Assembly (NCBI GenBank): GCA_037693485.1
Contig: CM075344.1
Span: 70,799,501-70,863,500 of the forward strand
DNA from: Kitagawia praeruptora
Taxonomy: Eukaryota; Streptophyta; Magnoliopsida; Apiales; Apiaceae
Direction: 5' to 3'
Length of the DNA: 64,000 nt
Below, piece by piece: positions 41,009-52,518 of the stretch. Numbering within the stretch: the first letter of the stretch is position 1; every line of letters begins with the position of its first letter. A model generated the notes under the pieces. That model searched no databases. It saw only the letters and a list, made by a program, of their open reading frames with translations, and had not been told where the DNA came from. A program made the translations under genes and the position numbers.

Positions 41009-44000
41009 TGTAATAACCCTAACTTCAGTAATGCTACAGTGGTCACATGAATAGTAAATTTCGAGGATTTAGTGAAATGGTATATAAGTACTCCATAATG
41101 GAAACGGAAAATGAGTAAACAAAAACCATATTAGTGTTGTACAATGGAAATAAGTGACTCGAAATGACGTTAGATTTCAGAAATTCCTGAAACATGGATT
41201 TTGAGGATTTTTATTTCGAATAAGCTTCTATTAGATGTTAAGGAGCATGGAAACATTATAAGAATTATATATTGAGGAATTAGTGAATTTAGATTTAACC
41301 AAGGGATTATTAAGTTAAGAGAATACCAATGGAATTTGGATTGATAAATGATTTCGAAAACCACTGAGACAATGAGGTACACTCGAAACGAACCACAATT
41401 AGACGAGTATGGAGATCAAGCAACCAAGATTAGTAATATAACAAGGATACATACCACATTATTATTATCCAAGATTATTAGCATAATACTTAGAAAATCA
41501 AGAAAAAGGAATTATTAGATCATCAAGAATGATGTCACATTCCACTAACTCCATTTTAAGGGTAGATTAGTAATTTAACCATGTAAATATCAACTAAGCT
41601 TCCAAGACAAGCTAGATTAACAAGATTAAACCAAGATAAGATTAGACAAAGAGCAAAGAAACCTCTCCCCCTTTCTACAACACCATTCGGCTTTTTAAGA
41701 AAAAGAAAGAAAAAAATTTTCAAAACCCTAGCTCTCTTCAAGATTAAATCAAGGGAAAAATGGTGGAGATACTTGGAGGTTAGAAAGTGATATTCTCAAA
41801 GTTTCAAGGCCAACCATCATCATTTGCCTAGGTAATAAAATCCTTCAAGTGCAAGATGAATAGTAGTGAATAGTGTTTTTCAAGTTTTAATCTTTGTTTT
41901 TATGGTCCCTTTAGTTAATCCAAGCTAATTCAAGGTTGTTCAAGGTGTGCCCAAGGATTATTAAGGATTATTAAGTGTTCTTCAAGCTTCAAAGAGGTAT
42001 AACAACCCTTGCCCTTTTATATTTATGGTAGATATTGAAGGGTTGGTAGTTAAGTGGTGTTAATGTAATGTTTATGGTGATTATGTGTTATAAATGGTTT
42101 GTTTTGATATGGAGATTGTGTGTTGTGGACTTGTAACCATGGTTGGGATGTAGACCACATGGTGTAGGTGATGGTATAAGGTGGATGATTGATTTGGAGG
42201 AGTTTGATTTTGGAAAGTATGAAATTACAGCAGTTATAATGTCCGATTTTCGTTAGAACGAAATCTGCCCTGTTTTGTGACCCCTGCACTCGTACGGTAC
42301 CTCACAGCCTAGGTTACCAATTGACCATGAGATGATAGAGCTTAGTTCATAGATCGTTTTGATATAAGGTGCGTTAAAATCTGATGAACGGTTTAGGAGA
42401 AAAGTCAGTTTTAGTGAAAAGTGTTCGAAAACCGAGAAAACCGTAATTGTATCAACTTTGAGGCTATGATCAACCTACTTAGACATTTTTAAAAATTATG
42501 AAACTTTGGGATAATATGGTAGAGTAGTCAAAGAGACATTACCAGTTGACCTTGTAGTAAAAGTCGAAATCTATAATTTATGGGGATTTTTACAGTTAAG
42601 TGTGGTCGTTAGGGAAAATGGTGAAAACCCCTGAAACTTCGATTGAGCTTATAAATGGTTAAGTTCTTGAACCTTTGGGATAGTAATAATACGTTAAACA
42701 TATGTTGAAGTGTAAAGGGTTTTGTTATACAAGAGGGTAGTGAGTAAGAGATGTGGTATTCTAATGACGGTCCTTTTGTGTTTATAGAAATTCCGGAGGA
42801 GGGACCAGCCTTACTGTCAGGATACAGAAACCGAGGCAAGATCCTTCTATCCCTACTTTAAAAAAATTATTTATCTTCGGAATAATAATGATATCATGGA
42901 ATATATTTATGTATATGTGATGATTTTGTTGCTATATTGCAAAGAATACATTATCTTGATTGTGGAAAGTTAAAGAGAGATGGATATGTTTTCTGAAATA
43001 TGAATATAGAGATGATTACGAATGGAGCGAATATGCTCTAGAGTAAAAGAGATATGAAAGAGAATGGTATCAGTTGTTATCTAGGGTTATATGGTTTATA
43101 ATGTTATATTATAAACATTCTTTTAGTGTATGTTATATACATATATTTTATAGAAATAATGTGCGAGAATGGAAGTGATATACGGGAATGGAAATGTGAA
43201 ATGGTATTGATAAAGTGAATAATGATCTTATAAAAAGGGGGATTAGCAACAAACTTGCATAAGAGGCTGTGTCAGGGCTGTGTGCGACATAGTCTAGCAT
43301 TCATGATTCGGCACGAAGATGCCAAGGGAGGATGTTAGCAGGTGGCCTTCCTCCAGGAGGATGTTAGCAGGTGGCCTTCCTCCAGGGATGATGTTAGCAG
43401 GTGGCCTTCATTCCTTCTACCGGTAGTAAAAATAGACGGGTATGGAGGACGACTGATCATCGTACCTCACATATTCGGTGACAGTGGAAACCCCCAAAAT
43501 TATTGAATAAAGAATGAACGATAAAGTCAGAATGGTATACTGAAAAGGTAAAATGATATGAGACGATGGAATTATTGTTATAGATGAAGAGAAACTGATT
43601 TTATATTAATTTATAAAATTGTTGTATAGGAAGGAAATGAGAAGATGATAGTGAGAGAATTATTCAAGTATTCATTTTATTTTAAAATATTACACTGAAA
43701 GGGTATATTGATTGTTATATTATTTAAGAAGAGAAACTGATACTGTATTATCTTAGATTTCTTTCTTATAATAGTAAGTGGATGATGTATTATTAAATAA
43801 GAGTTTTATTCTTCCTTAAAGTTTATAATTTGGTTCCTGCTTACATATGTATATACATGTATACTTGGTTACATTTTAAACTCTAGTTCACAATATTATC
43901 TTGCTGAGCTATTATAGCTCACTCTTGCTACTTATCTATATACAGCTAGGTATGCCAATACTACGCAGAACGCCCCGCAAGAGGGTAAGGGAAAGGCGAC

Positions 44001-44369
44001 CTTCTGAGAGCTCGTTAGCATCAATCCCCGAGGTAGATGACCAGCGCAAGGGATTTAGTGGTCTTATGTATATTAAGTGTGTAAGTGTGTAAGATTGTAA
44101 TAAATTTGGTTGTTGAAATGCTTCTTGTAGAAGCATCACTCAACAATGTACTTAAGTATGATTCTGGGTTTGTAATAAGTTTCTAACTCTAAACTTTTAT
44201 TATGGTGAGTGTTGTTCTCTGAGCATATGACTGGTGTGTGTGTGTATTACTGTGGGGTCAATTGCATAAGTATTAATTATAAAAAAAAAAAACCCAAGAG
44301 ATATTGATTTTGAATGGAAGTTGGTCCGTGGTGGCCCAGATTCATGACCCCGGATTTGGGGCTGTCACA
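41009..44369 (+). repeat. T1 5' LTR
   Basis: 3361 bp. Nearly identical to 47861-51220; differences seen near 44053, 44189, 44316, 44339 and in the poly-A run at 44281. It holds many short random ORFs that are duplicated in the other LTR and are not genes. Confidence 0.95.
43329..43415. repeat. Three-copy minisatellite in the T1 5' LTR
   Basis: Three units of about 31 bp containing GATGTTAGCAGGTGGCCTTC. The same array is in the 3' LTR at about 50181-50267. Confidence 0.9.
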
Positions 44370-44370
44370 G

Positions 44371-44384
44371 TTTGGTATCAGAGC
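44371..44384 (+). other. T1 primer binding site
   Basis: TTTGGTATCAGAGC starts one nucleotide after the 5' LTR, complementary to the 3' end of initiator-Met tRNA, as usual in chromoviruses of this kind. Confidence 0.92.
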
Positions 44385-44564
44385 TAAGAGTCATAATGCT
44401 CAGGAACAAGAGTGATAATAATATTGTATCATTTATAATATAAAATTTTGAACTTCCATCAAGTTCAGGGGTGGTATATCGCAGGTAGTATTTATTTTAA
44501 GTATTGTTTATAATTTTATAGACCGTTACTAATAGAATTTTATGTTTTATTATAGGGAGCGGAG

Positions 44565-45486
44565 ATGGGTGAGCCGGGTCAGGACCCCCAGTGGCTAGGA
44601 CTACCCGAGCAGGAGCTTAGAGACTTATTGCTGGTAGGTGTAGAGGTTCCAGAGTATGCTATCGCTGACCTGAGGAGGAGAGTTCGCGCAGAGGCCATGG
44701 AGAGACACGAGATCAGAGTGAGACTTGAGGAGGCAGCGGGATGCTGTGGCCATAGTGCCATATTCTGGTAGACCATATGTAGGACCTGATGGGGCCGGAC
44801 CTTCCCGAGTGCGGTCGGATATTCCTGAGGAGGAGATGCCCTTGCGTAAGAGGCCTAGGTTATCTGTTATACCTGAGGAGCCGATTGAGTGGAGGGACAT
44901 TCATGTGACTCCTACTCCTGTCCCACCTGTCCCAGTGCCATCACCAGTTCCATCTCCTCTACCTAGCCCTGACCCTTTTGAGGACCCAGTTGAGCAGTTC
45001 ACTCCACCGGGACACTTTATCTTGTCAGAGGATGAGTTGGAGGAGGACCCTTCTGAGGATGCGGACACGGAGCCAGTTCCTCCATCCCCACCATTTGCAC
45101 CACCACCACCTCCACCAGTGGATGCACCCCCACTTGTAGATGCACCTCCCCCAGATGCTATGCCACCTCAGGAGGCACCTATATTTCCAGCTGGTCAGTT
45201 GCCAGCTATTTTCTTGCCAGAGTACTTTGCCCTTCAGGGACAGCTGGATGAGTCCCGTCGGACTATAGATACACTTGTGCAGAGGTTAGACAGGACGAGA
45301 GGAGGAGGAGGTGTGATACCAGATGGGTTGACTTTGAGCATAGTTAGTATCGAGCTGCGGGCACTCGGTGATATTAGGACGATGTTGGGAGACAGAGGGG
45401 ATCCAGTATGGAGGGCTCAGATAGTTGATACAGTCACCACTATGGTAGTGCAGATCAGAGACGTTATCAGGGCGTCGTTACCATGA
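44565..45486 (+). pseudogene. T1 proline-rich ORF upstream of gag, one frameshift
   Basis: An ORF between PBS and gag, a place where Tekay elements normally have only leader. Reading from ATG 44565 (WLGLPEQELRDLLL) the frame shifts near 44735-44745 into the frame that runs to 45486. The central part has a basic patch (LRKRPRL), proline arrays (PVPPVPVPSPVPSPLPSPDP, then PPPPPP near 45100) and acidic stretches; the C-terminal quarter is helical (LDESRRTIDTLVQRLDRTRG). Codon use is more GC-rich than the neighbours. I recognise no family; an acquired host sequence is possible. Confidence 0.6.
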
Positions 45487-46017
45487 TTAGGAGTAGTAGT
45501 CTTGGATACTAATCAGACTAGTCATCTTGTGGATGTCATTTTGGGGATTAGGTTAGTTGTTTACTGTCTTAATCCCAGTCTGATTAGAGGACAGCTAGTA
45601 GTGCTTTTGTTATAGCGAGTTAGTATGTACAGTTATGCTTTCGGGGTTTCGAACCTTGTACTTTATGATGTATGATATTAGTAGTAAAAGACGTTGTACC
45701 CAAGTTGTAAAATATTTATGTAAATTAATGAAGTTTATGTACTTTGCCTAATTTTATTGTATTTTGATATTAAATGTTGAGAATCAAAAATATTGATATA
45801 TATGAGGTGATTGACTTAAATGAAAAGGTTATTGTGCTAAAGGTACTAAGCTTATTTGTCAAAGTTGTATTATAATTAAATATTACTTGTGTGAAGTTAA
45901 AAATACTGGGATGCATAAATAAGATTAACTAATGATATAGTTGTGCATATATGGAAATGATGTATATTGTACCCTAATTGTGGGTGATTAACGAAGAATA
46001 TTGTTATATACAGAATC
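45487..46017 (+). other. Non-coding stretch between the T1 upstream ORF and gag
   Basis: AT-rich, no ORF, no RNA gene seen. It may serve as the gag leader. Confidence 0.5.
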
Positions 46018-47298
46018 ATGCCGCCTAAGCGTAATAATAGAATGAATGCAAGGGAAAATGAGAGAGAGGAAGGAAGTCATAATAGGCAGGGTGAAAACGC
46101 TCATAATGAACAAGATCATGAGGAAGAAGAAGATGAATCAACTGGCCAACAGGGAAATCAGGGTGGTAACCCTTTTAACCAATTTATAGAACTATTGAGG
46201 CAGAATTTCGCTAATCCACAGAATCCGCCACAACCACCTGTTCTTCCCAACCAGGCAGCTAACTCCTTTCGTGCTTTTCAGTCATTAAAACCCCCAGAAT
46301 TTGAGGGAACCACTAACCCAGTAGCAGCCAGGGCATGGCTGAAAGAGATGGAGAAGGCTTTTGAGATACTGAGGGTAGAGGAAGATCAAAAGACAGTCTT
46401 TGCAGCCTATCTCCTAAAGGGAGAGGCAAATTATTGGTGGGAAGCTAAGAAAAATCTCGAGGGAGCGGGAGTGATAACCTGGGAGCGTTTCACTAGGGTG
46501 TTTCTAGACAAATATTCCCCTAGGTACCTGGAGAACCAGATGGAAATAAAAATTTTGGAGCTAAAGCAGGAAAATCTAACAGTGGCTGAGTATGAAACGA
46601 AATTTACCGAACTGTCTAGGTTTGTTCCAGAATTTGTGCGTACTGAGGAACAACGAGCGAAAAGGTTTCAACAAGGATTGAAACCATGGCTTCGGACAAG
46701 AGTGGCACCATTTGAGTTGACCGAGTATGCTGCGGTGGTTCAGAAAGCATCTATTATTGAGGCCGAGAGTGAACAAACCCAATTAGGTCGAGAGAACAAG
46801 AAAAGAAAATTTGAGGGTCCAAAAGGAGGTTCAAGTGAGGGAAGTTACTTTAACAAATTTGGTAAAGGACAAAAACCCCAGTTTGGAAAGTCAGGGAATA
46901 ATAAGACTAACAGTGAGACGGTGAATCAGGGTGGTAGATCCACAGGAACCTTTCAGTCTAATCAATCTCGAACACCATTTCCAGACTGTAACACGTGTGG
47001 TAGGAAGCATACGGGAGTGTGTAGAGCGTTAGAAATAAACTGCTTTAACTGTGGACAAAAAGGACACTATCTTAGCCAGTGCCCATCGGCTAATACCAAT
47101 CCTAAGAGGGACGTCAAGTGTTACCAGTGTGGGAAACTAGGACACATTGCCAGAGATTGTCGTTCCGGGGGATCATCCGTGCCAGAACAGAGTGTGACTG
47201 CTTCAAACAGGCCTACTGCTAGAGTGTACAATATGACTTTAGGAGAGGCATTGAGAAAGCCGGATACAGATGCAGGTGAACATTTTTCTAGTATTTAA
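46018..47298 (+). CDS. T1 gag (Ty3/gypsy)
   Basis: 426 codons from ATG 46018. A basic, Asn/Glu-rich start is followed by a standard retrotransposon gag domain (ARAWLKEMEKAFEIL near residue 103, KGEANYWWEAKK near 137, RFTRVFLDKYSP near 160). Two CCHC knuckles, CFNCGQKGHYLSQC (about 342) and CYQCGKLGHIARDC (about 367), bind the RNA. It ends soon after ARVYNMT, where in complete elements the frame runs on into protease. The ORF is open, so the protein could be made and would allow packaging of its own RNA, with pol supplied by other elements (inference). Confidence 0.92.
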   Translation: MPPKRNNRMNARENEREEGSHNRQGENAHNEQDHEEEEDESTGQQGNQGGNPFNQFIELLRQNFANPQNPPQPPVLPNQAANSFRAFQSLKPPEFEGTTNPVAARAWLKEMEKAFEILRVEEDQKTVFAAYLLKGEANYWWEAKKNLEGAGVITWERFTRVFLDKYSPRYLENQMEIKILELKQENLTVAEYETKFTELSRFVPEFVRTEEQRAKRFQQGLKPWLRTRVAPFELTEYAAVVQKASIIEAESEQTQLGRENKKRKFEGPKGGSSEGSYFNKFGKGQKPQFGKSGNNKTNSETVNQGGRSTGTFQSNQSRTPFPDCNTCGRKHTGVCRALEINCFNCGQKGHYLSQCPSANTNPKRDVKCYQCGKLGHIARDCRSGGSSVPEQSVTASNRPTARVYNMTLGEALRKPDTDAGEHFSSI

Positions 47299-47860
47299 AT
47301 TTTTAGTGTAAACGTTTGGTTAGGAATCAATGTGGTCAATGAATGGTATAGGTAGGTTGATAATCTAGATAAGGAAAATCAGTATCTGTTAGGGGTTAGA
47401 AATCCTATGAAAAGGAGAATAATAGTATTTTGGGGGTAAACCACAGACTTGTTTATATACAAACAGGAAATATATATTATAGGTAATATTTTCTTACAAT
47501 TGTTTCAAAGAATCTTATTCTAGTCGGATTTCTGGAAGAGTTTACAGAGACAAGATATAATAAGAGCGAAATATGTATATTTTATGTCATGATAGAGATC
47601 AACATAGGAATAAACCATAAGTGAGATACACTACCATTCAGGAGAGGCCAATGTGGTGGCCGATACCCATAATTAAAAGAGGAATGTTGATGAATGACAA
47701 GCAAGTTTATGTTGGTGTAATTTTGTACAAACAAGATAGAGATATTATGAAGGAAAAAGGATGGAGAAAGTGGTATAGAAGTTATAAGGTGTAGATGAAA
47801 AGATATCTATGGACATTTCTGACGTGATTCCGGGACGGAATCCTTGTAAGGGGGGAAGGA
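47299..47860 (+). other. T1 3' internal region with RNase H remnant and PPT
   Basis: No ORF. At about 47632-47664 the plus strand still encodes YHSGEANVVAD, the end of the RNase H domain in Ty3/gypsy pol. ATTCCGGGACGGAATCC (47827-47843) and AAGGGGGGAAGGA (47848-47860) match the usual end of Del-type elements just before the 3' LTR. Pol was therefore lost by deletion. Confidence 0.75.
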
Positions 47861-50800
47861 TGTAATAACCCTAACTTCAGTAATGCTACAGTGGTCACAT
47901 GAATAGTAAATTTCGAGGATTTAGTGAAATGGTATATAAGTACTCCATAATGGAAACGGAAAATGAGTAAACAAAAACCATATTAGTGTTGTACAATGGA
48001 AATAAGTGACTCGAAATGACGTTAGATTTCAGAAATTCCTGAAACATGGATTTTGAGGATTTTTATTTCGAATAAGCTTCTATTAGATGTTAAGGAGCAT
48101 GGAAACATTATAAGAATTATATATTGAGGAATTAGTGAATTTAGATTTAACCAAGGGATTATTAAGTTAAGAGAATACCAATGGAATTTGGATTGATAAA
48201 TGATTTCGAAAACCACTGAGACAATGAGGTACACTCGAAACGAACCACAATTAGACGAGTATGGAGATCAAGCAACCAAGATTAGTAATATAACAAGGAT
48301 ACATACCACATTATTATTATCCAAGATTATTAGCATAATACTTAGAAAATCAAGAAAAAGGAATTATTAGATCATCAAGAATGATGTCACATTCCACTAA
48401 CTCCATTTTAAGGGTAGATTAGTAATTTAACCATGTAAATATCAACTAAGCTTCCAAGACAAGCTAGATTAACAAGATTAAACCAAGATAAGATTAGACA
48501 AAGAGCAAAGAAACCTCTCCCCCTTTCTACAACACCATTCGGCTTTTTAAGAAAAAGAAAGAAAAAAATTTTCAAAACCCTAGCTCTCTTCAAGATTAAA
48601 TCAAGGGAAAAATGGTGGAGATACTTGGAGGTTAGAAAGTGATATTCTCAAAGTTTCAAGGCCAACCATCATCATTTGCCTAGGTAATAAAATCCTTCAA
48701 GTGCAAGATGAATAGTAGTGAATAGTGTTTTTCAAGTTTTAATCTTTGTTTTTATGGTCCCTTTAGTTAATCCAAGCTAATTCAAGGTTGTTCAAGGTGT
48801 GCCCAAGGATTATTAAGGATTATTAAGTGTTCTTCAAGCTTCAAAGAGGTATAACAACCCTTGCCCTTTTATATTTATGGTAGATATTGAAGGGTTGGTA
48901 GTTAAGTGGTGTTAATGTAATGTTTATGGTGATTATGTGTTATAAATGGTTTGTTTTGATATGGAGATTGTGTGTTGTGGACTTGTAACCATGGTTGGGA
49001 TGTAGACCACATGGTGTAGGTGATGGTATAAGGTGGATGATTGATTTGGAGGAGTTTGATTTTGGAAAGTATGAAATTACAGCAGTTATAATGTCCGATT
49101 TTCGTTAGAACGAAATCTGCCCTGTTTTGTGACCCCTGCACTCGTACGGTACCTCACAGCCTAGGTTACCAATTGACCATGAGATGATAGAGCTTAGTTC
49201 ATAGATCGTTTTGATATAAGGTGCGTTAAAATCTGATGAACGGTTTAGGAGAAAAGTCAGTTTTAGTGAAAAGTGTTCGAAAACCGAGAAAACCGTAATT
49301 GTATCAACTTTGAGGCTATGATCAACCTACTTAGACATTTTTAAAAATTATGAAACTTTGGGATAATATGGTAGAGTAGTCAAAGAGACATTACCAGTTG
49401 ACCTTGTAGTAAAAGTCGAAATCTATAATTTATGGGGATTTTTACAGTTAAGTGTGGTCGTTAGGGAAAATGGTGAAAACCCCTGAAACTTCGATTGAGC
49501 TTATAAATGGTTAAGTTCTTGAACCTTTGGGATAGTAATAATACGTTAAACATATGTTGAAGTGTAAAGGGTTTTGTTATACAAGAGGGTAGTGAGTAAG
49601 AGATGTGGTATTCTAATGACGGTCCTTTTGTGTTTATAGAAATTCCGGAGGAGGGACCAGCCTTACTGTCAGGATACAGAAACCGAGGCAAGATCCTTCT
49701 ATCCCTACTTTAAAAAAATTATTTATCTTCGGAATAATAATGATATCATGGAATATATTTATGTATATGTGATGATTTTGTTGCTATATTGCAAAGAATA
49801 CATTATCTTGATTGTGGAAAGTTAAAGAGAGATGGATATGTTTTCTGAAATATGAATATAGAGATGATTACGAATGGAGCGAATATGCTCTAGAGTAAAA
49901 GAGATATGAAAGAGAATGGTATCAGTTGTTATCTAGGGTTATATGGTTTATAATGTTATATTATAAACATTCTTTTAGTGTATGTTATATACATATATTT
50001 TATAGAAATAATGTGCGAGAATGGAAGTGATATACGGGAATGGAAATGTGAAATGGTATTGATAAAGTGAATAATGATCTTATAAAAAGGGGGATTAGCA
50101 ACAAACTTGCATAAGAGGCTGTGTCAGGGCTGTGTGCGACATAGTCTAGCATTCATGATTCGGCACGAAGATGCCAAGGGAGGATGTTAGCAGGTGGCCT
50201 TCCTCCAGGAGGATGTTAGCAGGTGGCCTTCCTCCAGGGATGATGTTAGCAGGTGGCCTTCATTCCTTCTACCGGTAGTAAAAATAGACGGGTATGGAGG
50301 ACGACTGATCATCGTACCTCACATATTCGGTGACAGTGGAAACCCCCAAAATTATTGAATAAAGAATGAACGATAAAGTCAGAATGGTATACTGAAAAGG
50401 TAAAATGATATGAGACGATGGAATTATTGTTATAGATGAAGAGAAACTGATTTTATATTAATTTATAAAATTGTTGTATAGGAAGGAAATGAGAAGATGA
50501 TAGTGAGAGAATTATTCAAGTATTCATTTTATTTTAAAATATTACACTGAAAGGGTATATTGATTGTTATATTATTTAAGAAGAGAAACTGATACTGTAT
50601 TATCTTAGATTTCTTTCTTATAATAGTAAGTGGATGATGTATTATTAAATAAGAGTTTTATTCTTCCTTAAAGTTTATAATTTGGTTCCTGCTTACATAT
50701 GTATATACATGTATACTTGGTTACATTTTAAACTCTAGTTCACAATATTATCTTGCTGAGCTATTATAGCTCACTCTTGCTACTTATCTATATACAGCTA

Positions 50801-51220
50801 GGTATGCCAATACTACGCAGAACGCCCCGCAAGAGGGTAAGGGAAAGGCGACCTTCTGAGAGCTCGTTAGCATCAATCCCCGAGGTAGATGACCAGCGCA
50901 AGGGGTTTAGTGGTCTTATGTATATTAAGTGTGTAAGTGTGTAAGATTGTAATAAATTTGGTTGTTGAAATGCTTCTTGTAGAAGCATCACTCAACAATG
51001 TACTTAAGTATGATTCTGGGTTTGTAATAACTTTCTAACTCTAAACTTTTATTATGGTGAGTGTTGTTCTCTGAGCATATGACTGGTGTGTGTGTGTATT
51101 ACTGTGGGGTCAATTGCATAAGTATTAATTATAAAAAAAAAAACCCAAGAGATATTGATTTTGAATGAAAGTTGGTCCGTGGTGGCCCAAATTCATGACC
51201 CCGGATTTGGGGCTGTCACA
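47861..51220 (+). repeat. T1 3' LTR
   Basis: 3360 bp, partner of 41009-44369. It ends GGGGCTGTCACA followed by the TSD CTTCT. Confidence 0.95.
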
Positions 51221-51225
51221 CTTCT

Positions 51226-52501
51226 TATCATCGAAAGATACATTTATTGACTCCATGACTGTCTTTGTTCTTAGATTGTAGACTTTAAAGGCTCTTGATG
51301 ATGGATAGCCAATAAAGATGCCCTCATCAGCTTTAGTTTCAAATTTTCCAAGCTGTTCAGGATGAGGTCTTAGAACAAAGCACTTACAGCCAAATACATG
51401 CAAATGCTTCAGACTTGGCTTCTTTTCCTTGATCATCTGATAAGGAGTTATACCATGTTTGTTAATCAATGTAATATTCTGAGTGTAGCATGCTGTGTTG
51501 ACTGCTTCTGCCCAGAAATATGTAGGAAGTTTAGCTTCCTCTAACATAGTTCTGCCTGCTTCAATAAGAGTTCTGTTCTTTCTTTCAACTACTCCATTTT
51601 GCTGGGGTGTGCCTGGAGCAGAGAATTGTTGAACTATTCCTTTGTATTTGCAGAACTCTTCCATTGCTGAATTCTTGAATTCAGTTCCATTATCACTTCT
51701 TAAAATATTGACTTTATACTTTGTGCCAGTCTCAATGAGTCTCACATGGTCCAAAAGTATCTCAGCTGTCTCATCCTTTCTTTGTAGAAAGTACACCCAT
51801 GTATATCTAGTATATTCATCAACAATTACTAGAGTATATCTTTTCTTACTGATGGACATTATGTTTACTGGTCCAAACAAGTCAAGATGAAGCATATGAT
51901 AAGGTTCATCAATTGAGGATTCTGTTTTGCTCTTAAAAGATGTCCTTCTTTGTTTAGCCTTTTGACAAGCATCACAAAGTCCATCTGGAGTATACAATAC
52001 CTTAGGTAATCCTCTCACTAAGTCTTTCTTTACCAATTCATTTATATTGTTGAAGTTGAGATGAGAAAGCTTCTTGTGCCAACTCCAACTTTCATCTACA
52101 GTTGCTTTACTGATGAGGCATATAGAATGTCCATCAGTATTGGTATAGATGTTAGCTTCATAAATATTACCATGTCTTTGTCCAGTTAAAGCAACCTTCC
52201 TTGAAGATTTGCTGATTACTTCAAAATGAGTATTATAGAAGTTGACATGACAACCTCTGTCAGTGATTTGACTAAAACTAAGCAGATTGTGTTTGAGTCC
52301 TTTCACCAGAGCTACTTTTTCAATAATGACATTTCCAATGATAATACTGCCATATCCCAAAGTTTGTCCAATGTTGCCATCTCCATAAGACACAGTTGGG
52401 CCAACTTTTTCCTCAAATTTTGATAGCAAGGTTTTGTCTCCAGTCATGTGCACAGAACATCCACTATCCATGATTAACACATTTTTCTTTTTGCCCGGCA
52501 A
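51226..52501 (-). pseudogene. Copia-II pol, N-terminal part (protease, integrase)
   Basis: The protease site reads DSGCSVHMTG. The integrase zinc domain spans HKKLSHLNF to CDACQKAKQ. The core has LDLFGP, RSDNGTEF and GVVERKNRT with all three acidic residues. It is cut at 51226 by T1 after SFDDKK and resumes at 41003. The frame relation to gag is the same as in Copia-I and Copia-Ib. Confidence 0.94.
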
Positions 52502-52518
52502 TCAGAATCACAAAGAAT

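Larger units (their letters stand above)
41009..51220 (+). mobile_element. T1: non-autonomous Tekay/Del-type Ty3/gypsy element without pol
   Basis: 10.2 kb with 3.36-kb LTRs (TGTAATAACCC...GGGGCTGTCACA) and a CTTCT TSD (41004-41008, 51221-51225). The 3.5-kb internal region has an initiator-Met PBS, a proline-rich upstream ORF, gag, a short RNase H remnant and a PPT; protease, RT and integrase are missing. The LTRs differ by about four substitutions and one A in a poly-A run by eye, so insertion is recent. It lies in Copia-II integrase. Confidence 0.93.

Noticed and set aside
41170..44139. Several short ORFs repeated exactly at 48022-50991
   Set aside because: They are duplicated only because the T1 LTRs are duplicated, and none resembles a protein family.
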